Assembly (NCBI GenBank): GCA_021234155.1
Contig: JAJEKV010000011.1
Location: forward strand, 15,888,441 to 15,952,440
DNA length: 64,000 bases
Direction: 5' to 3'
Source: Isoetes taiwanensis
Taxonomy: Eukaryota > Streptophyta > Lycopodiopsida > Isoetales > Isoetaceae
Within the stretch, counting starts at the first letter, position 1. Each line of letters starts with the position of its first letter. The position numbers and the translations under genes are program-made. The notes beneath the pieces are model-generated. The model was not told the origin of the DNA, searched no databases, and worked only from the letters and a program-made list of their open reading frames with translations. Below are positions 1-10,615 of the stretch, in pieces.

Positions 1-8
1 AGTGACTT

Positions 9-1745
9 TTACTCGTTTGTCAACAACTCATACATCACCTTTGACCGAGGCTTCTTTCTATAGTAAATGCCCTCCACAACGGTTTCACCTCTCATAAACA
101 AGTTTCCGCTTACTTTGAAGTCATTTTCAACTTCAAATTTTGGCTTGGTGCATAGCAACATCCAAAATACGTAATCCTCCTCGTTCCCTTTAGGTGCAAA
201 GAACCGCAAAGTCGCTCCTTCTCTAAGTGCTTCGCAAGTACATTTTGCCAAGGTTGAGTATAGTGGCTCCGGGTAGACTTGCGGGTCTCTTCCACATCCG
301 CATGAACATTGGAGGATGGTTCAACGACTACAAGGTCCCATTCATCTACATACAATTCGTTCTCACACATGTCCCATTTTCCATCCAAACAATTGCTTTG
401 CAAAAACATGATAGCTTTACGGTATGTAGTCGTGTTGGATTTCCGTCTTGAATCCATGGACTGAATGAATTTGCACTGGTTTAAGGAATTGTCTCTCGCA
501 CCCCAAGCCTTTTTCCCCGTTGATATCCTCGGGTTTTATTTCCCGGTATCTCCTCAACTTTTCTTCCATTTTCAGTCCACTCGGATGTACCACATTGAAA
601 TTGTTTCTCTGCAATTTTCACCACATCAATGGCATTATCTAGTTTAATGTCAGGATGTTTAAGCTGTAGACCTCGTATCCATCTTTTCAATTCTGCTGCC
701 TTCCCATCATGTTCACCTTTTCCATGGTTTGATCCAAAGAAGTTCCACATCATGTTGACCTCTCAGATCACAACCGTACCTTCCAACAAAATAAAATGAT
801 CTGGCTGCTTTGAATTGTGATGCAGCACCATCTGAAAATATATAGTGCTGTTTGGGGACATTGCCTTTCTGCTTTAAGTACTCAAAATGTTTCATAAAAC
901 AATGTTGAACAAAAAGAGTGTCATGTTCCCTATCATCCGACACATAGTAGTGTGTTTCCTTCTCAATGGTGTTCAATGCGTGGATCAACCCGATAGGTTA
1001 TTTGAACAAATATAGTTATCGGTTGTTGACCCAAATAAGATGGACCGAACTTCATTCTGCTCCTTAAAAGTATAATTCTCTGCTGAAGTCAACCACGGAT
1101 AGATAAGCATCTCGGTGCAAGTTATCAAGGAGTTCTTTGTACCGGCCCGCCGCCACTTATATATCCGAAGTTGTGTAAAGGAAAATTTGGAAGCTTCTCC
1201 AACATTTTGTTCACCGATGGAAGACTTGCGGTTTCATTGTGTTGGTGAACGAGCTTAGACTTCTTCGCCATCTCTGAATCTGCTTTTTTCATAGTCTAGG
1301 TATTCCCACTTCACCATGCCACTATCACTAGATTGTTCATGTGGGCGGATAGGGAACTTCTTAATCCCACACTCTTTACACTCACCCGTAATGCATTCCC
1401 TCTTATGGTAAGGTTGGAAGCTAGTTTTCTCACATAAAATTCCACGCCACGACTTCTTGTGCTACTTATTTTGTATTCGGGCATCCGCATTCACCATATA
1501 TGTCCGACCAAAAAGTCGACAAGTCTGTTTCGCGACTTTTTGGGTGCTTAGTTCTCATACTATTGAAGCCATCTATTAGCATCCGCATTCTAACATGGTA
1601 TATATCTGGCAGAAGAACTATTGAAGTCCTTTAATTTTACAACAAACCATGGTTTCAACTTTTCAAACATCCTCTGTTTGATCATAACACTAGGATGTTC
1701 CGTCTTGAATTTCTGAACAATTGCAAATGCAAGGAAGATAACAAG
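9..1745 (-). pseudogene. DNA-transposon transposase, catalytic and C-terminal part (degraded)
   Basis: Reading the minus strand from about 1745 down to 9, a coherent protein can be followed through several frame changes and stops. In order it shows VQKFKTEHPSVMIKQRMFEK, then KSRETDLSTFWSDIYGECG, then a Cys/His cluster (CEKTSFQPYHKREC..GECKECG), then HYIFSDGAASQFKAARSFYF, and then WNFFGSNHGKGEHDG followed by ELKRW. The SDGxxxQFK and FFGxxHGKGxxDG blocks look like the acidic catalytic core of a cut-and-paste transposase family found in many eukaryotes; I cannot name the superfamily with confidence. The core is split by a frameshift near 750. The gene runs off the left edge. It is almost certainly inactive as given, although the first 440 bases lack CAG and CTG altogether, so some breaks could be sequence errors. 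Confidence 0.6.
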
Positions 1746-2300
1746 GTGATCGAAGATATTTATTGCACACTACATTTTCTACCACACTAGGCACCACATA
1801 GCATATATTACGGACATTCATCTTACACCTCCTTATTCACCACACTAGGCACCACAACGCATATATTACATAATTTATTGTACACCATATTTTTCACCAC
1901 ACTAGGCACCACATAGCATATATTACGGACATTTCATCTTACACCTCGTTATTCACCACACTAGGCACCACATAGAATATATTACAGATTCATTTTACAC
2001 CATATTTTTCACCACACTAGGCACCACACTAGGCACCACACCGGCACCACACTAGGCACCACACTAGACACCACACTAGGCACCACACCATGTTATTCAC
2101 CACACTAGGGACCACATAGCATATATTACAAAGATTTATTTTACACCATGTTATTCACCACACTAGGCACCACATAGCATATATTACAAAGATGTATTTT
2201 ACACCATGTTATTCACCACACTAGGCACCACAAAGCATATATTGACAAAGATTTATTTCACACCACGTGCCTCACCACGGCAACCATATATCACAAGCAA
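1745..2300. repeat. Minisatellite, CACCACACTAGG-based
   Basis: About eight to nine imperfect copies of a roughly 60-bp unit. Each contains TTCACCACACTAGGCACCAC followed by an A/T-rich stretch with AGCATATATTAC and TTACACC. Near 2008-2095 only the CACCACACTAGG part has expanded into six or seven consecutive 12-14 bp copies. The array separates the N-terminal reading frame (2304-3163) from the transposase core, so it probably sits in an intron of that gene. No coding potential. Confidence 0.85.
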
Positions 2301-2303
2301 TCA

Positions 2304-3163
2304 CTAACCACATACCACATACCACATTAACAATAAAAATGTGGTGAAGATGAAGAAATGAAATAACCTCGCGATTCTTCCAGATAGTGAGTGGCATGAT
2401 CCTCTCTTACATTTCGTTCCAATCTTCCTCGAACTTAACATCCTTTGCATTTGGAGACCCCTCTTGTTTTCGGTCCAAAATTGCTTTGCACAAGTTCTAT
2501 GACGAATTGGGAATTGCATCTGCTCTTCTAACTCTTTTGTACAAAACCCATTTCCCCCTTTGCAATCTATCTCTTCCCTCTTCAATTTTGCTTTGGTAAG
2601 ATTCCTAGGATGAACACCCAGCAGTTTACCAAAACCCCGAGCACTGACAGGATTAGCACTTTCGGTATTAATGCTTCCTCTTACGGCCATAGCAAGGCAA
2701 CTACTCTTGGCTGCTAAACTGTCATTGCTGTTAGACTTCTTCACAAGTTGAATGGAAGCCCTGAGGTTGCTGATCACAATGCTCTTGGCTTGCAAATCTT
2801 TCAGCTCTTAAGCCAAGTCTGGCTGTCCATTGTGTCATCCTGCAGATAATCTAGTAAAACCTCTTTCTTATCGCTGTTAGACAAGCCTTTAGTGGTGCTA
2901 TGAAATGAAGATAACAATTTTAATACCATCCGACGCCTAGTAGAGGCCGTTCTGGTGGATCCTCCCTCTGCTGATGCAATTTTTGCTAATTCTTCTTTAG
3001 CTTCCCTTTGTCTTTTCCTTTGGCGTCTTTTATGATCCCGTTCTTGTTCTGGAGTTCTCTTTCTCTTACCTATGCTCCGGTTTGAGATTTTAGGCAGATT
3101 TGCTTCCAAATTAAATGATTGAAGGTATGAACCGGATTGATCCACAACCGGATTAAGCGCCAT
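2304..3163 (-). pseudogene. N-terminal part of the same transposon gene (frameshifted)
   Basis: The start at 3163 opens a 120-residue frame with a strongly basic block (GKRKRTPEQERDHKRRQRKR), likely a nuclear localisation or DNA-binding segment, followed by Ala/Glu/Lys-rich, probably helical sequence. It ends at a stop at 2801. The downstream frame resumes with ELKDLQAKSIVISNLRASIQ and continues to 2304, so a single-base shift near 2811 separates the two. The second part contains GFGKLLGVHPRNLTKAK and a Cys/His-poor basic tail. I recognise no named domain. Placing it in the same gene as the core at 9-1745 is inference from strand, spacing and continuity. Confidence 0.45.
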
Positions 3164-3437
3164 AGCCGTGTGCTTCAGGAAAGGCGCGGGTGGGTCGTGG
3201 GTTTAGAAATCGGTTCCGTGGAGATTGGAATGGGACGGGTGGCGTAGAAAATTGGAATGGGACGGGTGGCGTAGGAATTGGGTTGTTGCAGTTCAAGAAA
3301 TGATTGAATCCGGGCAGTACATGCACTAGGCGCCAAACAAACATTTAAAATCGCACCACAAATTTGATATCTCCCACCACATTTTTAGGGGGGACAGGGG
3401 GGACACCCAGGGTGTTCCACTACACCATGCTTTCACC
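3164..3437. other. Short tandem repeats and G-rich tract, no gene
   Basis: Contains two adjacent copies of a ~26-bp unit with GGAATGGGACGGGTGGCGTAG (about 3227-3280) and a G-rich stretch near 3388-3410 (GGGGGGACAGGGGGGACACC) just before the retroelement fragment at 3438. No open frame of interest. Confidence 0.6.
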
Positions 3438-4408
3438 CAAGGACCTAATAAAGCAGTACCCACAGTTTATGGAGCAATGGGACGACAAGGTCATCTCCGA
3501 AGAAATCAACTCAGGCATGTCGATTTGTGCTTAGATTAATTTCTTGTATAGTTAAGATTAATCTACGCATGCAACCTATGCTAGGTATGGGTTGCATGCA
3601 TTGTTACCGATGATGAGACCACTACGGTGATCTCTAGGACGTGGTGTAATGTCATTGTAGGCATGACCGCGGTTTTGCTTGAATGAGTTGGAAGGTAGAT
3701 TAAAAAGTCTACTTCTGTCCCACGGAAGTAGATGACCTCGAGAGATAAGAAGCCATTGAGGAATGCATTGATAGGAAAGCACCTCTAGTCAATGCCTACA
3801 GGAAGGACGCCACCTTCACGCCCAGGGCAACTAAAGGTGTAGGCATGAGTGTCATCCTAGGCATTATAGGGCGTTGTCTCCACGGCCACGATGGAAGAAG
3901 CATCCTCTTCCTACGCCGGGAGATTAGTCTTGCATCCATTTAGTTAATTAGATGGGTGGTTACCTTATAACCATAATTATATTAATAATTAAAATGGTAC
4001 TAACGTAGTGTCGACCTGCAGGCCAATAGAGCGCTCCGGAGGGCAAGGAGGTCGAGCTACGAAGACTTGCAACACAAATTTTGTTGAAATGTGTTGCAAG
4101 GAATGAAGAGTACCTCGAACGATAAATGAAATTGTTAAATTTTGATAAACTTAAAATATTGTGTTAAGTAAGGCTAATAAGTACCTTGTTCTGAGGAAGT
4201 TACGAATTCATAAGTTATGGAATAATGTAATGTCGTAATAATGTTTTAAAAATACCTTGCTTTAAGAGAGTTATGAATAGTAATTCTAATAATCGTGTAA
4301 GTATAATAGTAATAAAGTGTATGCATCAAGTTGGTTGCAGGACAAGAAGATCCCAAGGTGGGGAGACCCACGATGCTGTGGACATCATCATTTCAAGGTG
4401 GGGAGAAC
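3438..4408 (+). repeat. Orphan 3' end of chromovirus B (copy A)
   Basis: Nearly identical to 10528-11554. It begins within the last codons of pol (frame reading DLIKQYPQFMEQWDDKV), continues through the long untranslated region, and stops exactly after the polypurine tract AAGGTGGGGAGAA. In the other copy the 3' LTR begins one base later; here unrelated sequence follows. Compared with copy B it lacks about 75 bp of a short internal duplication. Both copies contain an antisense 68-codon frame (3576-3782 here) that differs by only a few residues, most simply because the DNA is conserved. Confidence 0.85.
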
Positions 4409-6384
4409 ATTGGAAAACACATATATGGAATTAGATAAGAGTAGGGTTTTATGGGATATTTGCAGGCGGACAGAATGCGCTTACCTTCTAATGCCATCGT
4501 TGCCATGGCCTCCATGCAGTTCCATGTTCCTTTTCTCCTGAAACAAGAAATTGTCAATAACATTAAAACGGAGGAGGAACATTAGGTTATAGTTTGAACT
4601 AGAGACATATTTATGTACTTTATATCTTCTATAAGCAAGAGACATGATTTATATGCTGCTGGAGCTTAGCTGAATCCTTCAGTTCAACTAGATTTTAGTT
4701 TTTTATAAACAACAAAAATATAAAATTCAGGTAGCATATAAGGAGGCCTCCAGCCTTAGTTAAAATGCTGTATTTTAGTTAAAGTACTATATTTCTAAGG
4801 GAAAGATCCAGCCAAGGATCTAACTGCAATAGGCCGCTCCAGAATGTGCAAGAATACAACTTAAAAACATCGCATTTGCTGCCTCTGAGCCCTTCTTGTT
4901 CTTTGATCCCAATTTGAGCAGATGGAATTAAAGGCTTCTACGGCCAGACCTCCAAAGTTAATTTCTAGTAACAAATCTTAGGCAAACCAAAAATTCATTT
5001 CACATGTTCACTATTTAAATATTAGCATCAAAATCCATGGTGTCTATCCATCATTATTAGAGGATTACATGATTTCTTCATGCAAAATTCAAACACAACT
5101 GTAGTAGAGCCACATCTGCATTAAAATACAAGTGGTGGTCTGAGCTTTCCCTGCTAAGCAGTACAGGTGAGATCATATTCAATAGAAACTAGTATTATCA
5201 CAAACAATCCGCTAGGCCCCATCATAAGTGTTACATGCCAAGGTCCTAAAGGAAAACTAATTAGAGTTCTAGAATATTATAATCAGAACATGCAGCCCGA
5301 TATTACTATAGTTAAAACAGCTTTAATTGCCCCAGATTTTGAATACAAGTAAAATACCATTTCTGGGTAGCAGTAGCAACATGCACAACCCATGAAACAC
5401 AGCATGCACAGGGCCTTTTGTCAGGCCAAACCAACATAATAAAATCTAAAGCACAGCTGCCTTACACAACAATATCTAGACCAATATCAGTAGTTAAGAA
5501 TACATCCCTATAAAATATCATGCCACACAAATGTTGGTCAAGGACCTTAAAGGTCCTAAGGTGCGTCAATCTTGAAGGTTAACAGATCTTCCCAGACTGC
5601 ATCAGGGCTTATAAAGTGGTACTCCCTAAAGTAAGGTAGTAGTAGCTGCATGTACACAAAGCATGTATGAGGGCAGTGTCAGACAACTAAACCTACAGCA
5701 GATCAACTTTATTACTGCAAATAGCTACCCTTAACTTGTGCAATAATCAAAGCCTTATGCCTTATTGCAACAACGTGAAAACTAATTCTAGATTGTGCTA
5801 TAAAGCAAAAAATGCAGACCAACATGCACCAATGTGTAAGCCAAAAGACCTTAAGATAGATTTGTTAATGGCCAAACACAAAACACAATTTGCTTCAAAA
5901 TAGGTTGGAATAGAAAAGCAGTGGCTTCCACAAGAGGCTAATAAACGTACTATATAAGAGCTCAAAAAATGCCTCTGCATCAAAATTATTCTGAGCAACA
6001 GGAGAACATACTAGTCTAATATCTTTACCTCTAACGCAACTGTAGAAGGGAGTATGAGGTTGGGGATGCTGTTGAGAATTCTCAAAGTTCACCCACCAGT
6101 GTTGAAAATCTTGAATCTGATGGGGCATAAAATGTAAGACGGACCTTGGAGACAGAGGCGCCATCTCAGAATCGAAGAACAAGGAGACACCTTTCCTTAA
6201 CATGCAGGGCGACCAGTTTAGCACCATTCCAAAGAACCTGTGGAAAAAATATGCCCTAGAAAAATGCTTAGATGGTACCTCCGTCATAACGCGGCGCATT
6301 GATCTGCCCTCCTGATCGCCTCGGTGCCAAACTAATCGAAGTCGCCTCGCCAAGATGCCGTGAACTCCGAAGCGAAAAATAACA
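4409..6384. other. No recognisable gene; one exon-like minus-strand frame
   Basis: A/T-rich sequence without recognised protein similarity. The longest frame is on the minus strand (5895-6518, 207 codons). Its part from 6250 to about 6030 is less biased than the rest and ends at AG/GTAAAG, a good splice-donor context, so it could be an exon (MAPLSPRSVLHFMPHQIQ is its clearest segment). I see no homologue and no partner exon. Confidence 0.35.
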
Positions 6385-6500
6385 GTGCGTTTTTTAAGGA
6401 AAAAGTTATATACAAAGTGAAATAGAAAAAAATTATGACGCATAATGTGACGATTATGCTGACGTTTTTTCGTCACATAATACAAATCGTCAGAAGATTT
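6385..6500. repeat. Short TGACG/CGTCA cluster, CACTA-subterminal-like
   Basis: About five CGTCA or TGACG motifs in both orientations within 115 bp (for example GCTGACGTTTTTTCGTCAC). This matches the motif of the dense array at 8105-8612 and suggests a second fragment of the same transposon family. No terminal CACTA sequence is present here. Confidence 0.45.
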
Positions 6501-7194
6501 GAGAAAAAAAGAGGGCACACGGTTATTATGAACTTAGGATTTTTATTGCTAGTCTTTAGTCATATGATCTACTACAGAAACAAATTCGGATGACCAACTC
6601 AAAGGATTCCACTGACTCTGATCATGACCCCGAGTCATGAAGTACTCGATCTTCAATGCCAATGGTTGATGACTTCTTACCTATACGTTTTGAGCTCTCT
6701 CTCCTTTATTTTGCATCTATATCATCATTACATGTAAACAAATCAATTCATACACACTTGTTAGAGCACAATGTGATCTCAAAATTTAATTCCATAGTTG
6801 TATTCTCAATGTTGAAAATATAGATAAAAAAATGAACAGATAGATAATATCAAAGAACTCAAAATGTTCTATGCATTGAATGTGTTTAACTACCATTTCA
6901 ACCATTAGTTCACTGTAGCAATGCGCCATTGTAGTATTGGGATTGACCCAAATACTGTAACTTCTTTGACCAAACTTAAACTGTGAATTCGAATTGATTT
7001 ATCAAGCTTACAGAGTCACTTTGGTCTCAGTATATCTATACATCTTCTTTATTTACAAATGGTCCGGCCAGTTTTGTACCATCAACCGATCAAATAGATG
7101 TTAATATAGTTAAGATTTCCTATCAAATAAATTTTCTCAAGGTCTTTACTTTGTTCCACCTAGAAACAACTAGAATCAAATGATTAAAAATCAT
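6501..7194. other. No gene seen
   Basis: A/T-rich sequence with no long open frame and no recognised repeat. Confidence 0.5.
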
Positions 7195-7198
7195 TTTA

Positions 7199-7380
7199 TA
7201 GGTGGGACTGAGACACGGCCCAGACTCTGGGGGAGGCAGCAGTGGGGAATCTTGGACAATGGGCGGAATCCTGATCCAGCAATATCTTGTCGGTGAAGAA
7301 GGGTAATGCAACTTAGAAAGCTCTTTTGTCGAGTATGCAATTATGACAAGACTCGAAAAAGCAAGCCCCGTGTAGGAGAT
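7199..7380 (+). pseudogene. rrn18: Mitochondrial small-subunit rRNA fragment (NUMT)
   Basis: Contains universal 16S-type landmarks in order: ACTGAGACACGGCCCAGACT, GGCAGCAGTGGGGAATCTTG, CAATGGGCGG, TGATCCAGCAATAT, GTGAAGAAGGG, AAAGCTCTTTTGTCGAG. The GATCCAGCAATAT and AAAGCTCTTT..GTCGAG combination is that of plant mitochondrial rrn18, not plastid rrn16. Deletions and substitutions are visible (the usual CTCCTACGGGAGG reads CT-GGGGGAGG). Only about 180 bp of a ~1.9-kb gene is present, so it is a decayed nuclear insertion rather than a functional rRNA gene. Confidence 0.88.
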
Positions 7381-8104
7381 TGCCCTAACCAATGTTAAGC
7401 TCTGTCTTGGCAGTGCGGGATGAGGGGGAATGATGGTAAGTGCCTTGTTGTCGGCATACAGGAAAAAGCCACAAGCATAAGGAAAAATCGTTTTCAGCCA
7501 ATGATACGCTAACATTTTAAAGAGGCACAGAAGCCATAAAATAAAATGCACATTTCCAAGTCATAGCCCCATAGGAATAATACAACTTGCATTATTTGGT
7601 CTCTAGCAAATACCAAGCCATTAGAAATGCTTAGTTTCAACGAATTTAAATTCACAATGGTTATATTCATCACATCCACTAGCATTAAAAAAAGGCAGTG
7701 AAGCTAACCCATTACAAGTTGAGTAGGGGGGCTTGAAAATGATTTTTTGGATAAGGGTTTGATGTCCAATGAATATGAATTAAAATTTTACCTTAAATTG
7801 AGTTCAAAGATATATGCATTTCACACAATTTATTTCTTGCAAGAATCATAATGGATTTCCAATATATACTAGTTTTGCTTTCATCAATTTAGTACCAACC
7901 TTCTCCTTATTTAATTATCCTTTCGAAAGTCAAGACGACATTATACAATTTACCTCATGTAACTATTCGATGTGTTTGACGTATGAGATGTTCAATATCT
8001 GATATGCATATGAGCATTCCTTGTTCCTTTGGTATGTATGTAGTCTTCGAACTCCTAGAAATAAATGTGGGACCCTGTAATGTTGGCTTAAAGCTAAAAA
8101 ATGC
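7381..8104. other. No gene seen
   Basis: Intergenic sequence. Near 7425-7455 it carries GAATGATGGTAAGTGCCTTG, similar to a stretch near 46308-46325, so part may belong to a dispersed repeat. Confidence 0.4.
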
Positions 8105-8612
8105 CACGTCAGGTATTCTGACGAATATTCTGATGAATACATTGACGAAAAAATCGTCAGAACTTTCGTCATACTTTCGTCAGCATTATCGTCATTTTAT
8201 TCGTCAGAAACCTTCGCCAGCTTATTCGTCAGATTTTGCGTCACATATTTCGTCAGTTTTTTCGTCACAAGTTTCGTCACATTATACGTCACAAATTTCG
8301 TCAGCAAATCTATGCGTCAATTTTTTCATCAGTTTTTTCGTCAGAGTTATCATCAGATTTTCCGTCAGATTACTCATTAGATTTTGCGTCACCTTTTTCG
8401 TCAGTTTTTTCGTCACAATCTTCGTCAGAATATACGTCACAAATTTCGTCAGCAAATTTATACGTCAGATTTTTCGTCAGATTTTTCGTCAAATATTATC
8501 GTCAGTTTTTTCGTCAGAGTAATCATCAAAAAATCGTCAAAAGCTCACTGGAAAAATCCATAAGATTTTTCTGACGCATTTTCTGACGCAGAACAGGCAT
8601 TCTCTTGTAGTG
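8105..8612. mobile_element. CACTA (En/Spm-type) transposon terminus with subterminal array
   Basis: The right boundary is TTCTCTTGTAGTG at 8600-8612; its reverse complement is CACTACAAGAGAA, the classic CACTA terminal inverted repeat. Inward (leftward) lies a dense array of more than 30 copies of CGTCA(G/C), mostly in one orientation and spaced 10-20 bp, as expected for subterminal transposase-binding repeats. The 3 bp just outside are TCG. I find no matching left terminus in the window, so this is a truncated or end-only copy. Long open frames across this array are by-products of the repeat. Confidence 0.8.
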
Positions 8613-8935
8613 TCGACCACATCGTCAATTTATGCAACAGGTAAATAGTCAGACATTTAGTCAGCTAAATGGTCATACATTTCTTCAGCTTACTATTCAG
8701 ATGATTAGTCAGCAAAATCATCAAGAAGAATTTGTCAGACTACTCATCACATTATTAGTCACATTATTAGACGACTCATTAGTCAAGCTACAAGTGTGAA
8801 CATTAGAAAATTCGTCAGATGCTTATTCATCAGTTTATTAGTCAGATTTTTCGTCAGAGCTAAATGTCAGTTTGTTGGTCAAATGTACCGTCAATGTAAT
8901 CATCAAATATACATTTGACAAATTGTTTTGGACCC
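8613..8935. repeat. Degenerate GTCAG array outside the CACTA end
   Basis: The motif continues beyond the CACTA terminus in a looser form (TTAGTCAG, ATCGTCA, GGTCA) until about 8935. Either the CACTA copy inserted into an older relative's subterminal region, or this is the end of another, more diverged copy. Confidence 0.5.
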
Positions 8936-8992
8936 TCTGGCGATGTTTCTGACATTTAGTAGTCATTCTTTTTGGTTACTCTCTTCTTTAAC

Positions 8993-9398
8993 AGATAAAA
9001 TCTATAACCCACATCTACAGCCCCTCTTGTATTTTATATTTGCCAATGTGGCCACGCCACATGGCAGTTTGACTCAGCCCAGACCCATCAATTAGATTGG
9101 CAGAAATTGGATAGTCTCACTGCACCATCATACAGAGTTACAGTAATCAATTATGAACTCCTTATATTGGGAGCTCACCTTTTTTTAATACTTAAAATAA
9201 CTCTCTAGAGGACATTAGCCTTGGATATTTTCACTTCCTAACCTAACTAGACTTTGACTAGATATCCCAAGAGCTCCAACTCTTGAGGTTGCGTACGTAG
9301 TGTAATTATTTCATGGTGCACCATAACAACTAGCACTAGAGTTGTACCAGAGAAGGTGCATTTGCACTGTTTACTTTATAATTCATATAAAATAAAAT
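8993..9398 (+). repeat. Left arm of ~400-bp inverted repeat pair
   Basis: Matches the reverse complement of 17698-18104 over its length with scattered substitutions and small indels. Shared landmarks include CTCTTGTATTTTATATTTGC, ATGGTGCACCATAACAACTA and AGGTGCATTTGCACT. It contains short palindromes (GTGCAC-type) but no open frame. The two arms face each other across 8.3 kb of nested retroelement sequence. Confidence 0.8.
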
Positions 9399-9411
9399 GT
9401 GGCTGAGATGA

Positions 9412-9548
9412 ATAGCATCGATCCGAGCCCTCGGATCGTTATTCTGGGATGGGACGAGCAGCTATATATATGCTCGTCCTTCTTGTGGCTTGGTTATCGG
9501 CGTCTTCTCACAGCAGCATTTCTTTCCTTGTCCATTGCTTCCCTCATG
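9412..9548 (+). promoter_or_regulatory. Family X promoter unit, copy X1 (TATA type)
   Basis: Contains ATCGATCCGAGCC, then CGGATCG, then GGGACGAGCAGCTATATATA (TATA box at about 9461-9469), then TTATCGGCGTCTTCTCACAG. The same blocks in the same order occur on the minus strand at 27945-28075 and 29690-29830. Conservation of the spacing from palindrome to TATA to downstream block suggests a core promoter plus transcribed leader. Here it is fused directly to chromovirus integrase sequence. Confidence 0.6.
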
Positions 9549-9549
9549 T

Positions 9550-10615
9550 CTTATCATCTACAGTAAGAGGGAAAGATGCCTTGATGGTTGTGGTCGACAA
9601 GTTGTCGAAGATGGCACACTTTGTGCCTTGCAGGACCACTGAGACGGCCATGGATACAGCGAAGCTCTTCACCAAGGAAATCTTCAGGCTCCATGGCATG
9701 CCAAGAGAAATCATCTCCGACAGAGATCCAAAGTTCATGAGTGCCTTTTGGCAAGATCTTTTTGCGACGATTCAGACGAAGCTGTCCATGAGCACGTCCT
9801 ATCATCCTCAGACGGATGGGCAAACAGAAAGGACCAACAGAATTTTGGAAGATATGCTATGAAACTATGTCTAGAACAAGCAGAGTATGTGGGAAGAGTA
9901 TATTCACTTGGTGGAGTTCGCTTATAATAGCACCAAGCAAGAATCGTCCCAGATGTCGTCGTTCATGATCAACTACAGCTACCAATGTTTAACTCCAGAC
10001 ACTTGGCACAATCCCGTGTCAAAGGTAGAGGTTTCTCAGCAAATGTTGGCCGACATGCAGCAGCTGGTAGAAGAGGTCCGAGGATATCTTCTCGCAGCAA
10101 GGAGTCGACAAAAGAGCATCGCCGACAAGCATCGGACGATCAGAGAGTTCCAAGTTGGCGACAACGTTTGGCTCAAGATCAAAGTGAAGCAGGCAAAGCT
10201 TCGCATCGAAAATTGTAAGAAGCTTGCTCCAAGGTGGGCTGGACCTTTCAGAATAGCCAAGAGAGTAGGTAACCAATCCTACAAGTTAGAGCTGCCAGCA
10301 CACCTGAAAATTCATAAAGTCTTCCACGTGAGTTTGAAGAAGCATACTCCAAATTCAGATGAAGTCTTGGACACTCTAACGTTGTTGGAAATGACGGAAG
10401 AGCAGCTAGAGATAGTTCCAGAATTGATTCTTGATAAAGCTTTCAAGAAAACAAGGAGATCAGAGTTTCTCCAATATTTGGTCAAGTGGAAACACTTGCG
10501 GTGGAAGACGCGACATGGGTACTTAAGAAGGACCTAATAAAGCAGTACCCACAGTTTATGGAGCAATGGGACGACAAGGTCATCTCCGAAGAAATCAACT
10601 CAGGCATGTCGATTT
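9550..10615 (+). pseudogene. Ty3 chromovirus B pol: integrase core to chromodomain
   Basis: The integrase catalytic region is clear: MVVVDKLSKMAHF (first Asp), IISDRDPKFMSAFW (second Asp), and YHPQTDGQTERTNRILEDML (Glu). The GPF/GPY-like C-terminal region follows (LAPRWAGPFRIAKRVG), then HKVFHVSLLK-type sequence and a chromodomain-like tail (LDKAFKKTRRSEFLQYLVKW). Two in-frame stops lie at about 9861 and 9876, and a one-base shift near 10499 moves the end of the protein into another frame (DATWVLKKDLIKQYP). Gag, protease, RT and RNase H are missing, replaced upstream by the X1 promoter unit. Inactive remnant. Confidence 0.9.

Noticed and set aside
3576-3782. 68-codon antisense frame also present at 10669-10875
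   Set aside because: Conserved only because the underlying retroelement region is duplicated; no initiation context or homologue.
7199-7380. Functional bacterial or organellar 16S gene
   Set aside because: Only ~180 bp, with indels in universally conserved positions and nuclear repeats on both sides.
7983-8574. Long plus-strand frames rich in Phe/Ser/Arg
   Set aside because: They are translations of the CGTCAG subterminal array; the low-complexity pattern follows the repeat and occurs in more than one frame.
9449-9570. Hydrophobic N-terminal extension of the integrase frame
   Set aside because: The ATG at 9449 lies upstream of or across the TATA box of the X1 promoter unit, so it would not be in the transcript; the signal-peptide look is accidental.
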